NCBI GenBank assembly: GCA_015232575.1
Contig: JADFZL010000010.1
Coordinates: 207,794-271,793, forward strand
DNA from: Candidatus Rifleibacteriota bacterium
GTDB taxonomy: Bacteria; Muiribacteriota; Ozemobacteria; Ozemobacterales; Ozemobacteraceae
Direction: 5' to 3'
Length of the DNA stretch: 64,000 bases
Every line of letters begins with the position of its first letter. Position 1 is the stretch's first letter. The translations under genes were made by a program, and so were the position numbers. The notes under the pieces are model-generated. The model did no database searches and was not told the origin of the DNA. It saw only the letters and a program-made list of their open reading frames with translations. Below, piece by piece: positions 43,148 to 51,556 of this stretch.

Positions 43148-45928
43148 ATGAGAAAGCATTCTGTGTTTATATTTTATCTGATGATAATCTCTGCATGTCT
43201 TTTTGTTGTCGGATGCGGTTTGATTGGCAATTCCGTAAAAGAGAATTCAGACATTATCCGGGGAGATTCTGCCAATGAGGGAAAATCTGATGCATTAACC
43301 GGAAGACTAAATATTTTCATTGATTCTGATTCCAGAGCTTTGATTCGAGCCTCTGCAAATTCAACAGCAACAGTCACTTTTCTCCTGACGCTGATAGATC
43401 CTTCAAGCGTAACATACAGAATCGCCACCCTTTCAAAAATAGTCGGAGTGGTAAATGGTGAGGCTTCCTGCAGTTTTTCCAATGTTCCGATCTGGAGCGT
43501 AATAGGTCTTGTTCACATAGATGGTGGGCGTGTCGCCTCATTCACAGACTTTCACGGGGCACTTGATCTTGTAGCTGGCGAAAACACAATGATTATTTCC
43601 GGAGTCGGGGGAAAAAGCAGGATTGATGTGCTGACAGCGGCAGTTAGAAATATTGTTTTTAATCGAAAAGCTCTAAATTACGTTAAAACTGGAATTGTTG
43701 ATGAAATATCGCAGATTCTCCAGGGTTTAGCCACTTCCTCTCCGTCGTTATTTGACGATATTCTTCTGGGTTTTTATCTTAAGAACAAAGTTTTGCCCTC
43801 TGCCCCGGAAAATGTAGAAGTTGTCGCCAGTAACAGCAACAGAATTATAATCACCTGGGAAAAAACATTTGGAGCCTCTACATATAATCTTCGATGGAGG
43901 ACAGATCAGAACGCCTCTTATTCAATAATAGAAAATGCTTCAAGTCCTTATGTTCACACAGGTCTGGCAAGTGGAGCAACCTATTATTACCGGGTTTCTG
44001 CAGTAAACTCGGGCATCGAGTCTGAATTTTCACAGGAAAAAAGCGCAACTATTGTAATACGTTATTCCAAAGACGACCAGGGAATCATCACTGATTCATT
44101 AACCGGCCACAGATGGGCAATTTCGACTTATACCATGAACTGGTATCAAGCATACCATTGGGTGAAAAACTTTGGCAGACTGCCAACGTATGGAGAAATT
44201 GGCGAACTGAATAATCAATCTTTTTACTGGGGAATAGACCCTGTTTTTTCAACAATCGTTGAAAAAGGTTCAAAAAGTGAACCACCACCAGCATGGGCTG
44301 CGTGGACATCTAAGTATGGGATAGCAGATGATGCTGATATTTTCATCTTTCCTAATGCAGGCTGGTGGCACGAGAATAGATTTGCCAGTGGGCGCACATT
44401 TGCGCTTGCTCTTCTCTCAAAACTTCCCCCTCCGGTTTTTTTATCAGCAACCGCAGGGGATTTGAAAATCAATCTGAAATGGAATTTTTCCAATACAACC
44501 GCGATTATGAAAACTGATACTCGGACATATGGCTACTATCCATCAGAGGAATGCCTTTACACAGTCTATTGGAGCAATACTCCCGGAGTTACTAGTCAGA
44601 GTCCGAACAAAATTACTGTATCCTCTCCTGAGTTTGTACATTCCAATCTATCTGCGACTTCGACTTATTATTACATCGTTACTTCAACAAACATAGAAGG
44701 TGAATCTGAAGCATCAGCAGAAATTTCAGCATCTCCGACTTACCCTTTGGCATCAATACCTGCAGGGTTGATTGCCTCTGCCGGGAATTCTTCGGCATTG
44801 CTGTCATGGAACCCGTCTGCTTATGCCTCTTCATATAATTTATACTGGTCAACAAGTCCAAACCCTACCAAAAGCGCAAATAAAATAACCAACGTTGCAA
44901 GTCCATATCAACACACCGGTCTTACCAACGGAACAACATATTATTACCGTCTTTCAGCTTTGAACATGAGAGGTGAAACCGGACTATCATCTGAAACGGC
45001 CGCAATACCGGCAATAATCAGATCATCGCCTTCAGGCGACATGGAAATAAATCTCGGCAACGGAGTGAAAATGAATCTTGTTGAAACATCAAGCGGATCA
45101 TTTATCATGGGAAGTCAGAACAGTGAAGCGAATCGCCGATCAGATGAAAGTCCTCAGCATACGGTCATTGTTTCTGCATTTTACATCGGAAAGTATGAAG
45201 TGACGCAAAACCAGTTCAACAGAATAATGGGCTACAATCCTTCATATTTTGTTGCAACTCAGGCAGAATACTGGGTAGGGTATCCAGACACCCTCAATCA
45301 ACCCGTAGAATCTGTCAGCTGGTATGAGGCAATTGAATTCTGCAATAAACTCAGTATCAATCAGGGTCTGGCAAATGTTTACACCATAAATAAAAGTTCA
45401 GCAGACCCGAACAATCTTTCATCATCATCTGACCCGAAATGGCTTGTGACGGCAGACTGGAATGCTGATGGATACCGTCTGCCGACCGAAGCTGAATGGG
45501 AATATGCATGCAGAGGCGGGACACAGGGAATGCATTTCTGGAGTTCCGATTACTCTGAATCAACAGCGAAACAATATTGCTGGTTTGATCAGAACAGCAA
45601 TCCGACTTACTGGACAACTCCGCACGCCGAAAAAGGCGGGACACAGCCTACAGGAACAAAGCTTCCCAATGCCTGGGGTATGTGTGACATGAACGGAAAC
45701 GTCTGGGAATGGTGCTGGGATTGGTATAACTCAGCTTATTATTCAAGCAGCCAGATTGTAAATCCCAGAGGAAATGTTAAGGGTGCAGGTAGAGTCATTC
45801 GAGGTGGCTCATGGACAAGTCTTTATGGCAATTCATCTTACGATTTACGCTCGGCAGGGCGTGCAGAACGTGCCCTGACCACCCCAAACAATTCCACGGG
45901 TTTTCGGGTTGTGAGAACCAGGCGATAG
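43148..45928 (+). CDS. Lipoprotein with fibronectin III repeats, an Lcl_C-like segment and a FGE-sulfatase domain
   Basis: 926 aa from the ATG at 43148 (AAAGGA upstream). The lipobox VVGC places the lipidated cysteine at 23. Three fibronectin type III-like modules occur, each ending in a TYYYR(V/L)SA(V/L)N-like strand: about 215-300, 430-530 and 540-620. Between the first two is DSLTGHRWAISTYTMNWYQAYHW with LPTYGEIGELN, similar to the Lcl/DUF1566 fold. The last 290 residues are a FGE-sulfatase/SUMF1 domain: MGSQNSEANRRSDESPQHTV, YEVTQNQFNRIMG, PVESVSWYEAIEFCN, YRLPTEAEWEYACRGG, NAWGMCDMNGNVWEWCWDW, RVIRGGSW and TGFRVVRTR. The redox-cysteine arrangement of true formylglycine-generating enzymes is not evident, so a binding or structural role is likelier. 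It has its own promoter and terminator. Confidence 0.85.
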   Translation: MRKHSVFIFYLMIISACLFVVGCGLIGNSVKENSDIIRGDSANEGKSDALTGRLNIFIDSDSRALIRASANSTATVTFLLTLIDPSSVTYRIATLSKIVGVVNGEASCSFSNVPIWSVIGLVHIDGGRVASFTDFHGALDLVAGENTMIISGVGGKSRIDVLTAAVRNIVFNRKALNYVKTGIVDEISQILQGLATSSPSLFDDILLGFYLKNKVLPSAPENVEVVASNSNRIIITWEKTFGASTYNLRWRTDQNASYSIIENASSPYVHTGLASGATYYYRVSAVNSGIESEFSQEKSATIVIRYSKDDQGIITDSLTGHRWAISTYTMNWYQAYHWVKNFGRLPTYGEIGELNNQSFYWGIDPVFSTIVEKGSKSEPPPAWAAWTSKYGIADDADIFIFPNAGWWHENRFASGRTFALALLSKLPPPVFLSATAGDLKINLKWNFSNTTAIMKTDTRTYGYYPSEECLYTVYWSNTPGVTSQSPNKITVSSPEFVHSNLSATSTYYYIVTSTNIEGESEASAEISASPTYPLASIPAGLIASAGNSSALLSWNPSAYASSYNLYWSTSPNPTKSANKITNVASPYQHTGLTNGTTYYYRLSALNMRGETGLSSETAAIPAIIRSSPSGDMEINLGNGVKMNLVETSSGSFIMGSQNSEANRRSDESPQHTVIVSAFYIGKYEVTQNQFNRIMGYNPSYFVATQAEYWVGYPDTLNQPVESVSWYEAIEFCNKLSINQGLANVYTINKSSADPNNLSSSSDPKWLVTADWNADGYRLPTEAEWEYACRGGTQGMHFWSSDYSESTAKQYCWFDQNSNPTYWTTPHAEKGGTQPTGTKLPNAWGMCDMNGNVWEWCWDWYNSAYYSSSQIVNPRGNVKGAGRVIRGGSWTSLYGNSSYDLRSAGRAERALTTPNNSTGFRVVRTRR

Positions 45929-45991
45929 AATCTTAACGCTGATTTCAAGATAAGAGAATCTTTATTAGCAATAAGTTGCCTGAATTTGCAT

Positions 45992-46037
45992 AAAAAAGAT
46001 TCTGTCTGAATTTCAACTTCTGGCAGAATCTTTTTTT
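45992..46037 (+). terminator. Rho-independent terminator after the lipoprotein gene
   Basis: AAAAAAGATTCTG and CAGAATCTTTTTTT form a perfect stem around a 19-nt loop, with a T-run at the right. The truncated YhcG-like frame begins directly at its right edge. Confidence 0.85.
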
Positions 46038-46041
46038 CCTG

Positions 46042-46794
46042 ATTAAGATATTATTACAGGTTCCATGGCAAAGCAATATCGCGTTGATTGACAAACTGTC
46101 AGATTCAGAAAACCGTCTCTGGGACACTCGACAAGCTATTGAAAATGGCTGGAGCAGAAATGTGCTGGTGTTTCAGATTGAATCAAAACTGCACCAGCGA
46201 ATCGGACAGTCCGCCAACAACTTTGACATAGCCTTACCGCCAACTGAATCCGACATGGCTAATCAAATATTTAAAGACCCTTTTATCTTCGATTTTCTGG
46301 GAACGGCTGATATCCGCCGTGAACGGGAGCTGGAAAACAGGCTTATTGAGCATCTTGAAAAATTCCTTCTTGAACTGGGACAGGGTTTTGCTTTTGTGAG
46401 AAGACAGGTACATCTTGAATTCAGTGATCAGGACTTTTATATCGACCTGTTGTTTTATCACCTGAAATTGCGCTGTTTTGTAGTGGTGGAAATCAAATCA
46501 GGCAGGTTCGAACCCGGTCATGTCAGCCAGTTGAACATGTACATGAACATTGTCGATGACCTGATGCGCCACGAAACAGACAATAAAACTATCGGTCTTT
46601 TGCTGGTCAGAGAGAAAAATCACACTCTTGCTAAATACTCCCTGGCAGGTTACACAAACCCCATTGGTATAGCGGAATGGGAGAAAAATATTACCGATTC
46701 TCTGCCTGAAGATTTAAAACCCAGCCTGCCAACTATCGAAGAAATTGAGAATGAACTCTGCCGGGAAATTGCTGAAATTGTGGCGAATGAGTAA
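46042..46794 (+). pseudogene. YhcG-type (DUF1016) PD-(D/E)XK nuclease, N-terminally truncated
   Basis: About 251 in-frame codons beginning LLQVPWQSNIALIDKL, without a start codon or ribosome binding site (first possible start TTG at 46084). It matches the C-terminal two thirds of YhcG/DUF1016 proteins: IENGWSRNVLVFQIES, NFDIALPPTESDMANQIFKDPFIFDFL, GFAFVRRQVHLE, DFYIDLLFYHLKLRCFVVVEIKSGRFEP (the PD-(D/E)XK core with D...E-x-K), NKTIGLLL and the LPT..EIE tail. The N-terminal DUF1016 domain of about 100 residues is missing; sequence before the break is the terminator of the preceding gene. The 3' end is intact and is followed 31 bp later by the truncated pcm copy. It is a relic of a defence-type gene unless the short form is translated. 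Confidence 0.8.
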
Positions 46795-46825
46795 TGGCAA
46801 TAGGCTTATCAGACCTTTTTCCCGA

Positions 46826-47228
46826 TTCCAATCTCAAGAATTTTTTCATTGGGTTTTGGAGCAATTCTTTCAGTCATATATGCAACAACAAAAGGCTGAG
46901 AAATCGTTTGACCATTTCCAATCGGGCAAGGATAATCGCCATAAGGATCATACAACCATCTATAATCTTCTGGAATGAAATTATGTCTTTTGATTTTTCT
47001 CATGGCCTTAAGAATTTTTTCGTCCTGGACGCCATAAGCCTGAATAAGCCGGACCATATCATTTCTTTCGCTTTCCATTTCTCCATCTCTTTTCACATTA
47101 AGTTTCACTTCACTTTCTTTTTTATCATTACCCTCCTGAATAGATAAAGTATCCCCAAAAAAATGAAGAAAACCGAGAAATAAAACAAAAAAAATACAAC
47201 CCTTTTTAAAATAGCGTTCTACTCTCAT
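46826..47228 (-). pseudogene. Truncated duplicate of the pcm 5' half
   Basis: Nearly identical to 42144-42546: start codon, signal peptide and the first 134 residues up to PNEKILEIG, after which homology stops at 46826 and the frame runs a few codons further (IGKKV) to a stop. The SAM-binding motif and everything after it are gone, so it cannot be an active methyltransferase. Its upstream region is duplicated too. Confidence 0.92.
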
Positions 47229-47450
47229 AATGAACCTCTCTATACAATACTTTTTTCCTCAAACTTTTGCTATCCCCTGGCCAACTTTTTTGAGTTGTAC
47301 CTTTATTCTCGATAAAGAAGCAGGGACATGCATTTCAAAAAGAGCTTTCTGGTTGGTCGATTTGTGGTATACATGTCGCAGCGCTTATCTTATGGGATTA
47401 GCACACAATAAGCTTAGCACTTTTTTTCAAAAAAAGAAAGACCATTTGTT
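46826..47450. repeat. Duplicated segment, second copy of the pcm region
   Basis: Matches 42144-42862 at an offset of 4682 bp at its left end, first continuously, then with about 100 bp of small deletions after TGCATTTCAAAA. The left edge falls 31 bp after the stop of the truncated YhcG gene. From 47451 to the next gene (47750) the only feature I see is the palindrome at 47599. Confidence 0.9.
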
Positions 47451-47598
47451 TCAATTCAGCAATTACCCATCAAAATTCTCTGAAATGTACATTAATTAAT
47501 GCTTTTACTCTAAAACAATTGAGAAAACCATTTTCATAGAATGCTCTATTCATGGCACTTTCAAAGGCAGCGAATTATAGCGGTTCCGGTAAAATGGA

Positions 47599-47632
47599 AA
47601 TATTCGCGTATAGTTAACTATACGCGAATATT
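47599..47632. promoter_or_regulatory. 34-bp perfect palindrome, unknown role
   Basis: AATATTCGCGTATAGTT followed by its exact reverse complement, centred on GTTAAC, with no loop. It lies 118 bp beyond the stop of the chagasin-like gene (minus strand). There is no T-run on either side, so it is not a standard terminator. It could be an operator, a resolution site or a replication-related site. Confidence 0.6.
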
Positions 47633-47749
47633 ATAAAACTTCAGCCGGGGTAATTTCCCCGAAAATCAACAAGTAAACAATCGGAATAAACCCTTATCCT
47701 CGCTAATTTTCAATCATTATTAGCCGCTTGATTAATATTCAGCTGACTT

Positions 47750-48184
47750 TTAATCCTTTACTACTTTGATTGTGACCGAAAAAGTCTTAGCAGGAGCGTC
47801 GGGATCTTCCCAGGGTCTTCTTAATTCTATTATTAATTTTGTTTCTCCGGCTCTTTTTGTTGAAAAATTGAAAATCCTTTTACCTCCACTCCCTGTTACA
47901 GATAATTCGTTCTGATTATCAGGCAAGTAATCCAAATCAGTTATTTCCAGAATTCTTGGACAATAAGCATCGATCGACCATTGATAACCGGTTGTGGGGT
48001 TTTCAAATAAAATCAGAATCAATTTTTGTCTAAGTTTTAAAACCAGTGTTTTGTCATTATCCTCTTGATTAATCTGTACAACCTTTTGGATCTTTTCAAT
48101 TTTCTCTATTTCTAATGACGGAGCGGCAAAAATCAAAGCGCTGATCAAGGAGAAAAGTACCATCCCTATAAATGTTTTTTTCAT
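47750..48184 (-). CDS. Chagasin-type (I42) cysteine protease inhibitor, exported
   Basis: 144 aa from the ATG at 48184 with GGAAGA upstream; an in-frame start at 48223 would overlap the small upstream frame. Signal peptide KTFIGMVLFSLISALIFA. The mature protein has the three inhibitor loops of the chagasin family in order: ENPTTGYQW (the NPTTGY loop), a GSGGKRIFNF stretch, and ELRRPWE (the RPW loop). These Ig-like proteins block papain-family cysteine proteases by inserting the loops into the active-site cleft. It would be periplasmic or surface-exposed, protecting against host or self cysteine proteases. A 46-codon frame lies just upstream on the same strand. Confidence 0.88.
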   Translation of the reverse strand: MKKTFIGMVLFSLISALIFAAPSLEIEKIEKIQKVVQINQEDNDKTLVLKLRQKLILILFENPTTGYQWSIDAYCPRILEITDLDYLPDNQNELSVTGSGGKRIFNFSTKRAGETKLIIELRRPWEDPDAPAKTFSVTIKVVKD

Positions 48185-48205
48185 ATTTCTTCCAATAATC
48201 ACAGA

Positions 48206-48346
48206 ATCATTCTCCTTTTTCATCTAGAATACGCATTTTAACAGAGAATGTCTGGGAATCCCATGTAGACATTTCAGCATGAACACACGAAGCAAAATCA
48301 ATCAAAGCCACAGGAAAACCCAATATCCGAACAGTATTTCTAGTCA
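48206..48346 (-). CDS. Possible 46-aa peptide or gene fragment
   Basis: ATG at 48346 with AAGGA about 10 nt upstream and TGA at 48206, 21 bp before the chagasin-like start. The product begins TRNTVRILGFPVALIDF; the ILGxPV pattern faintly recalls the N-terminus of WecG/TagA-type glycosyltransferases, but it is too short to assign. It may be a leader peptide coupled to the inhibitor gene or a fragment. Confidence 0.3.
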
Positions 48347-48542
48347 TTTTTAAATCCTTATTATCTTATTTTAAATTTTTACCAGACTTGTAATGATAGC
48401 TTTTAGCTAATTGTGAATTTCCTCCTTTCATTTATTGCCTTCTAAACTTTTCTTACTCTCAATTGTGTACTTTTGTTACAAATTATTTTTTTTAAAAACT
48501 GCTATTGAAATGGTATTTAAGCATAGATCTCAGAGGTGATCA

Positions 48543-48720
48543 CAATGGAAATACAATCTTTTATGATTCAAGTAGCTCACAGGAAAGATAATTAATGAGA
48601 AGGGAAGTAATATCCATATTCCCGAATTCTGAAGCAAAGGTTGAGCTGTTCCGATCTATTTTTAAGGGGCGGGAAGATGCTTTTCCCAGACGGTTCGAGG
48701 GAAAAGAATAATCTGGTTAT
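48543..48720 (+). pseudogene. TOTE-type gene fragment F1 (first 40 codons and upstream DNA)
   Basis: An ATG at 48595 opens 38 codons (SEAKVELFRSIFKGREDAFP, then RRFEGKE) and a TAA at 48709. It matches codons about 10-39 of the intact gene at 60763 closely in DNA and protein, and homology continues briefly past the stop (TCTGGTTAT) and about 50 bp before the start. The zinc-binding, primase, helicase and nuclease domains are absent. It is a decayed remnant. Confidence 0.85.
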
Positions 48721-48800
48721 TCGGAAGTAAATTAGAATCCATCTCTGGATGCGGTTATTGTGAACTTTTTCGGCCGGCATAAACTCTAATTAATACATTC

Positions 48801-48890
48801 CTGATCCTGATGTTCTGGCAAATGATATCATTGAGAATCTGCAAGCAGGCATAGAAAGCTTTAAAGAGATTTACGCAGCAGTTAAGTGAA
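48801..48890 (+). pseudogene. C-terminal fragment, probably of a type I DNA methyltransferase
   Basis: A 29-codon frame, PDPDVLANDIIENLQAGIES then FKEIYAAVK and stop, preceded in frame by a stop (48792) and without a start codon. The pattern (DP-x-V-L-A-x-x-I-I-E-x-L, then FxEI) resembles the end of many HsdM proteins, though not the HsdM encoded at 51557. With F1 it shows that an older defence locus decayed here. The rest of 48347-49171 holds no recognisable gene. Confidence 0.45.
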
Positions 48891-49003
48891 AGAAAACAAA
48901 GGCGCATAAGAGAAAATGAAGAAGATAGATTTCTATAAAGAATGAAGGCGGAAATACGAAGCATGAGTAAATCTTTTCATAATTTTTCTGAGCCACTTTC
49001 TTG

Positions 49004-49018
49004 AAGTATGATATACTT
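49004..49018. promoter_or_regulatory. Inverted repeat upstream of hsdR, possible operator
   Basis: AAGTAT-GAT-ATACTT, a 15-bp inverted repeat about 155 bp before the hsdR start, in an AT-rich upstream region. It may be an operator for the restriction operon; chance is possible. Confidence 0.3.
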
Positions 49019-49171
49019 TCTTTTATGCTCTACCTGCAGTTATATATAAGCGCTTTCCTGCATTCTGTTTATTGAGTAAAGAAAATCCAGAGTCGTTAAT
49101 GCAAATTATCAAACCGAACTTATATCAAGAGCAAAAACCATAACCTGGGTATTGATGGTAATTGCCGAAAA

Positions 49172-51535
49172 ATGAGTGTTTATATGAATAAAAGGGAACT
49201 TTCTGAAAGAGATATTTGTACAAAATTTATCACGCCTGCCCTGGAAAAAGCCGGATGGGATTTAGCAACACAAATTCGCGAAGAGTTTTCCCTGACAAAA
49301 GGACGAGTTGTGGTTCGCGGACAACTTCATACTCGCGCCCAGAGCAAACGCGCTGACTATGTTCTTTTCTACAAACCTAACATTCCTATAGCGGTAATTG
49401 AAGCCAAAGACAATACCCATTCGGTGACTGATGGCATCCAACAGGGCTTGGAATATGCGAATCTGCTCGGCGTTCCATTTGCTTTCAGTTCTAACGGCGA
49501 CGGTTTTTTATTTCATAATAAAATCGCTCCAGATAACATCATTGAACGGGAATTAAGCCTTGACGAATTCCCATCCCCCGAAACTTTGTGGAGTATGTGG
49601 ACCGCTCACAAGGGAATCTCGAAAGAACAGGAAAGCCTTATTACTCAAGATTACTTCAGTGATGGAAGTAACAGAACTCCCCATTATTATCAGGCCTTAG
49701 CCATAAATATAACTATTGAAGCAATTGCCCGAGGACAAAATAGAATTCTTCTGGTCATGGCAACCGGCACTGGAAAAACCTTTACCGCTTTCCAGATCAT
49801 CTGGCGGCTTTGGAAATCTAAAACAAAAAAACGGATTCTGTTTTTGGCAGATCGTAATATTCTGGTCGATCAAACGATGACCAATGATTTCAAACCCTTT
49901 GGTTCAGCCATGACAAAGATCCAGAAACGACAGGCAAATAAATCATACGAAATCTATTTGTCCCTCTATCAGGCAGTTACCGGAAATGAAGAAGAGCGAA
50001 ATATCTATAAACAATTCAGTCCAACCTTTTTTGATCTGGTTATCATAGATGAATGCCATCGTGGAAGTGCGGCTGAAGATTCGGCCTGGCGACAAATACT
50101 TGAATATTTTTCATCAGCAACCCAGATAGGTTTGACGGCAACCCCAAAGGAAACAAAAGACGTTTCAAACAGCGATTATTTCGGAGACCCCTTGTACACA
50201 TATTCTTTGCGTCAGGGAATCGAGGATGGCTTTTTGGCTCCATACAAAGTGGTGCGCATTGATATCGACAAAGATCTGACCGGTTGGCGCCCCGATAAAG
50301 GCAAGATAGATAAACATGGGAATGAAATCGAAGATCGAATTTATAATCAGAAAGACTTTGATAAAAAACTGGTACTAGAAAAACGCACAGAACTGGTGGC
50401 CAGGAAAATTAGTGAGTTTTTGAAGCAAACCAACCGTTTCGACAAAACCATCGTTTTTTGCGATAACATTGATCATGCAGAGCGAATGCGGCAGGCTTTG
50501 ATCAATGAAAATGCTGATCTTTCAGCCCAGAATTCCAAGTATGTCATGCGGATTACCGGTGACAATGAGGAAGGGAAAATAGAACTGGATAATTTCATTT
50601 TCCCGGAATCGAAATATCCGGTTATCGCGACAACTTCTAAACTCATGACGACCGGAGTTGACGCCCAGACCTGCAAATTGATCGTGCTCGACCAGAGAAT
50701 TCAATCGATAACTGAATTCAAGCAAATCATTGGCCGGGGAACACGCATAAATGAAGATTACAATAAATTCTTTTTCACCATAATGGATTTCAAAAAAGCC
50801 ACTGAACTATTTGCAGATCCAGATTTTGACGGCGATCCCGTGGTCGTTTATCGTCCAAAAAACGAAGACTCGCCAGTTCCGCCAGATGTTGTACCTGAAT
50901 CAGACGTGTCCCAACAACCGCCAGTCTCAGGTGAAACCACTGTCACCGATTCTTATTTCTCTGAGAATCCTATAATAAGGAGATATGTCGTTTCAGACGT
51001 TGACGTGTCGGTTGCTGCTGAGCGAGTCCAGTACTTTGATGCAGATGGCAAACTCATTACTGAATCTTTAAAAGATTTTACACGGAAAACCCTCAATAAA
51101 GAGTTTTCTTCCCTTGATGAATTCTTGTCCCGCTGGAATAGCTCAGAAAAAAAGCAGGCTATTCTCGAAGAACTCGCCAACGAAGGAATTTTCTTTGAAG
51201 CCCTTGCGGAAGAAATCGGCAAGGACCTTGACCCATTTGATATCGTTTGCCATATCGCCTGGGATGCTCCGCCCTTAACCCGCAAAGAACGGGCAGAAAA
51301 TGTAAGAAAGCGGAATTACTTCACCAAATACGGCGAACAGGCAAGAAAAGTGCTTGATGCTCTTTTAAACAAGTATTCCGACGAAGGTGTTGTACATATT
51401 GAAGAAACTCAAATCCTTACCATTACACCCTTTTCTGATTTCGGCACGCCTTTCGAAATCATCAGGGCTTTTGGTGGGTTGGAAAAATATCAGCAAGCGA
51501 TTGTTGAACTTGAGCAAGCGCTGTATTGTGCATGA
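49172..51535 (+). CDS. hsdR: HsdR, type I restriction endonuclease subunit
   Basis: 787 aa. This is the motor and nuclease subunit of a type I restriction-modification complex, which translocates DNA and cuts it far from the site. The N-terminal PD-(D/E)XK nuclease has KRADYVLFYKPNIPIAVIEAKD (Asp...Glu-x-Lys, about 61-82). The SF2 motor follows with Walker A MATGTGKTFTAF (about 195-206), DECHRG (about 294-299), GLTATP, and motif VI QIIGRGTRINED. The C-terminus matches the EcoEI-type HsdR C-terminal region. The start at 49172 has a weak ribosome binding site; a second ATG at 49184 (MNKRELSERDI) is equally plausible. It leads the operon hsdR-hsdM-(fragment)-hsdS, 21 bp from hsdM. Confidence 0.93.
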   Translation: MSVYMNKRELSERDICTKFITPALEKAGWDLATQIREEFSLTKGRVVVRGQLHTRAQSKRADYVLFYKPNIPIAVIEAKDNTHSVTDGIQQGLEYANLLGVPFAFSSNGDGFLFHNKIAPDNIIERELSLDEFPSPETLWSMWTAHKGISKEQESLITQDYFSDGSNRTPHYYQALAINITIEAIARGQNRILLVMATGTGKTFTAFQIIWRLWKSKTKKRILFLADRNILVDQTMTNDFKPFGSAMTKIQKRQANKSYEIYLSLYQAVTGNEEERNIYKQFSPTFFDLVIIDECHRGSAAEDSAWRQILEYFSSATQIGLTATPKETKDVSNSDYFGDPLYTYSLRQGIEDGFLAPYKVVRIDIDKDLTGWRPDKGKIDKHGNEIEDRIYNQKDFDKKLVLEKRTELVARKISEFLKQTNRFDKTIVFCDNIDHAERMRQALINENADLSAQNSKYVMRITGDNEEGKIELDNFIFPESKYPVIATTSKLMTTGVDAQTCKLIVLDQRIQSITEFKQIIGRGTRINEDYNKFFFTIMDFKKATELFADPDFDGDPVVVYRPKNEDSPVPPDVVPESDVSQQPPVSGETTVTDSYFSENPIIRRYVVSDVDVSVAAERVQYFDADGKLITESLKDFTRKTLNKEFSSLDEFLSRWNSSEKKQAILEELANEGIFFEALAEEIGKDLDPFDIVCHIAWDAPPLTRKERAENVRKRNYFTKYGEQARKVLDALLNKYSDEGVVHIEETQILTITPFSDFGTPFEIIRAFGGLEKYQQAIVELEQALYCA

Positions 51536-51556
51536 TAAACGAATGGAGATAACAAC

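Noticed and set aside
43148..45928. Genuine formylglycine-generating enzyme (sulfatase activator)
   Set aside because: No convincing catalytic cysteine pair, the protein is a lipoprotein with fibronectin modules, and no sulfatase gene is nearby.
47230..47499. 89-codon plus-strand frame beside the pcm duplicate
   Set aside because: It lies in the duplicated upstream region, has no ribosome binding site, and the corresponding frame in the other copy differs because of indels.
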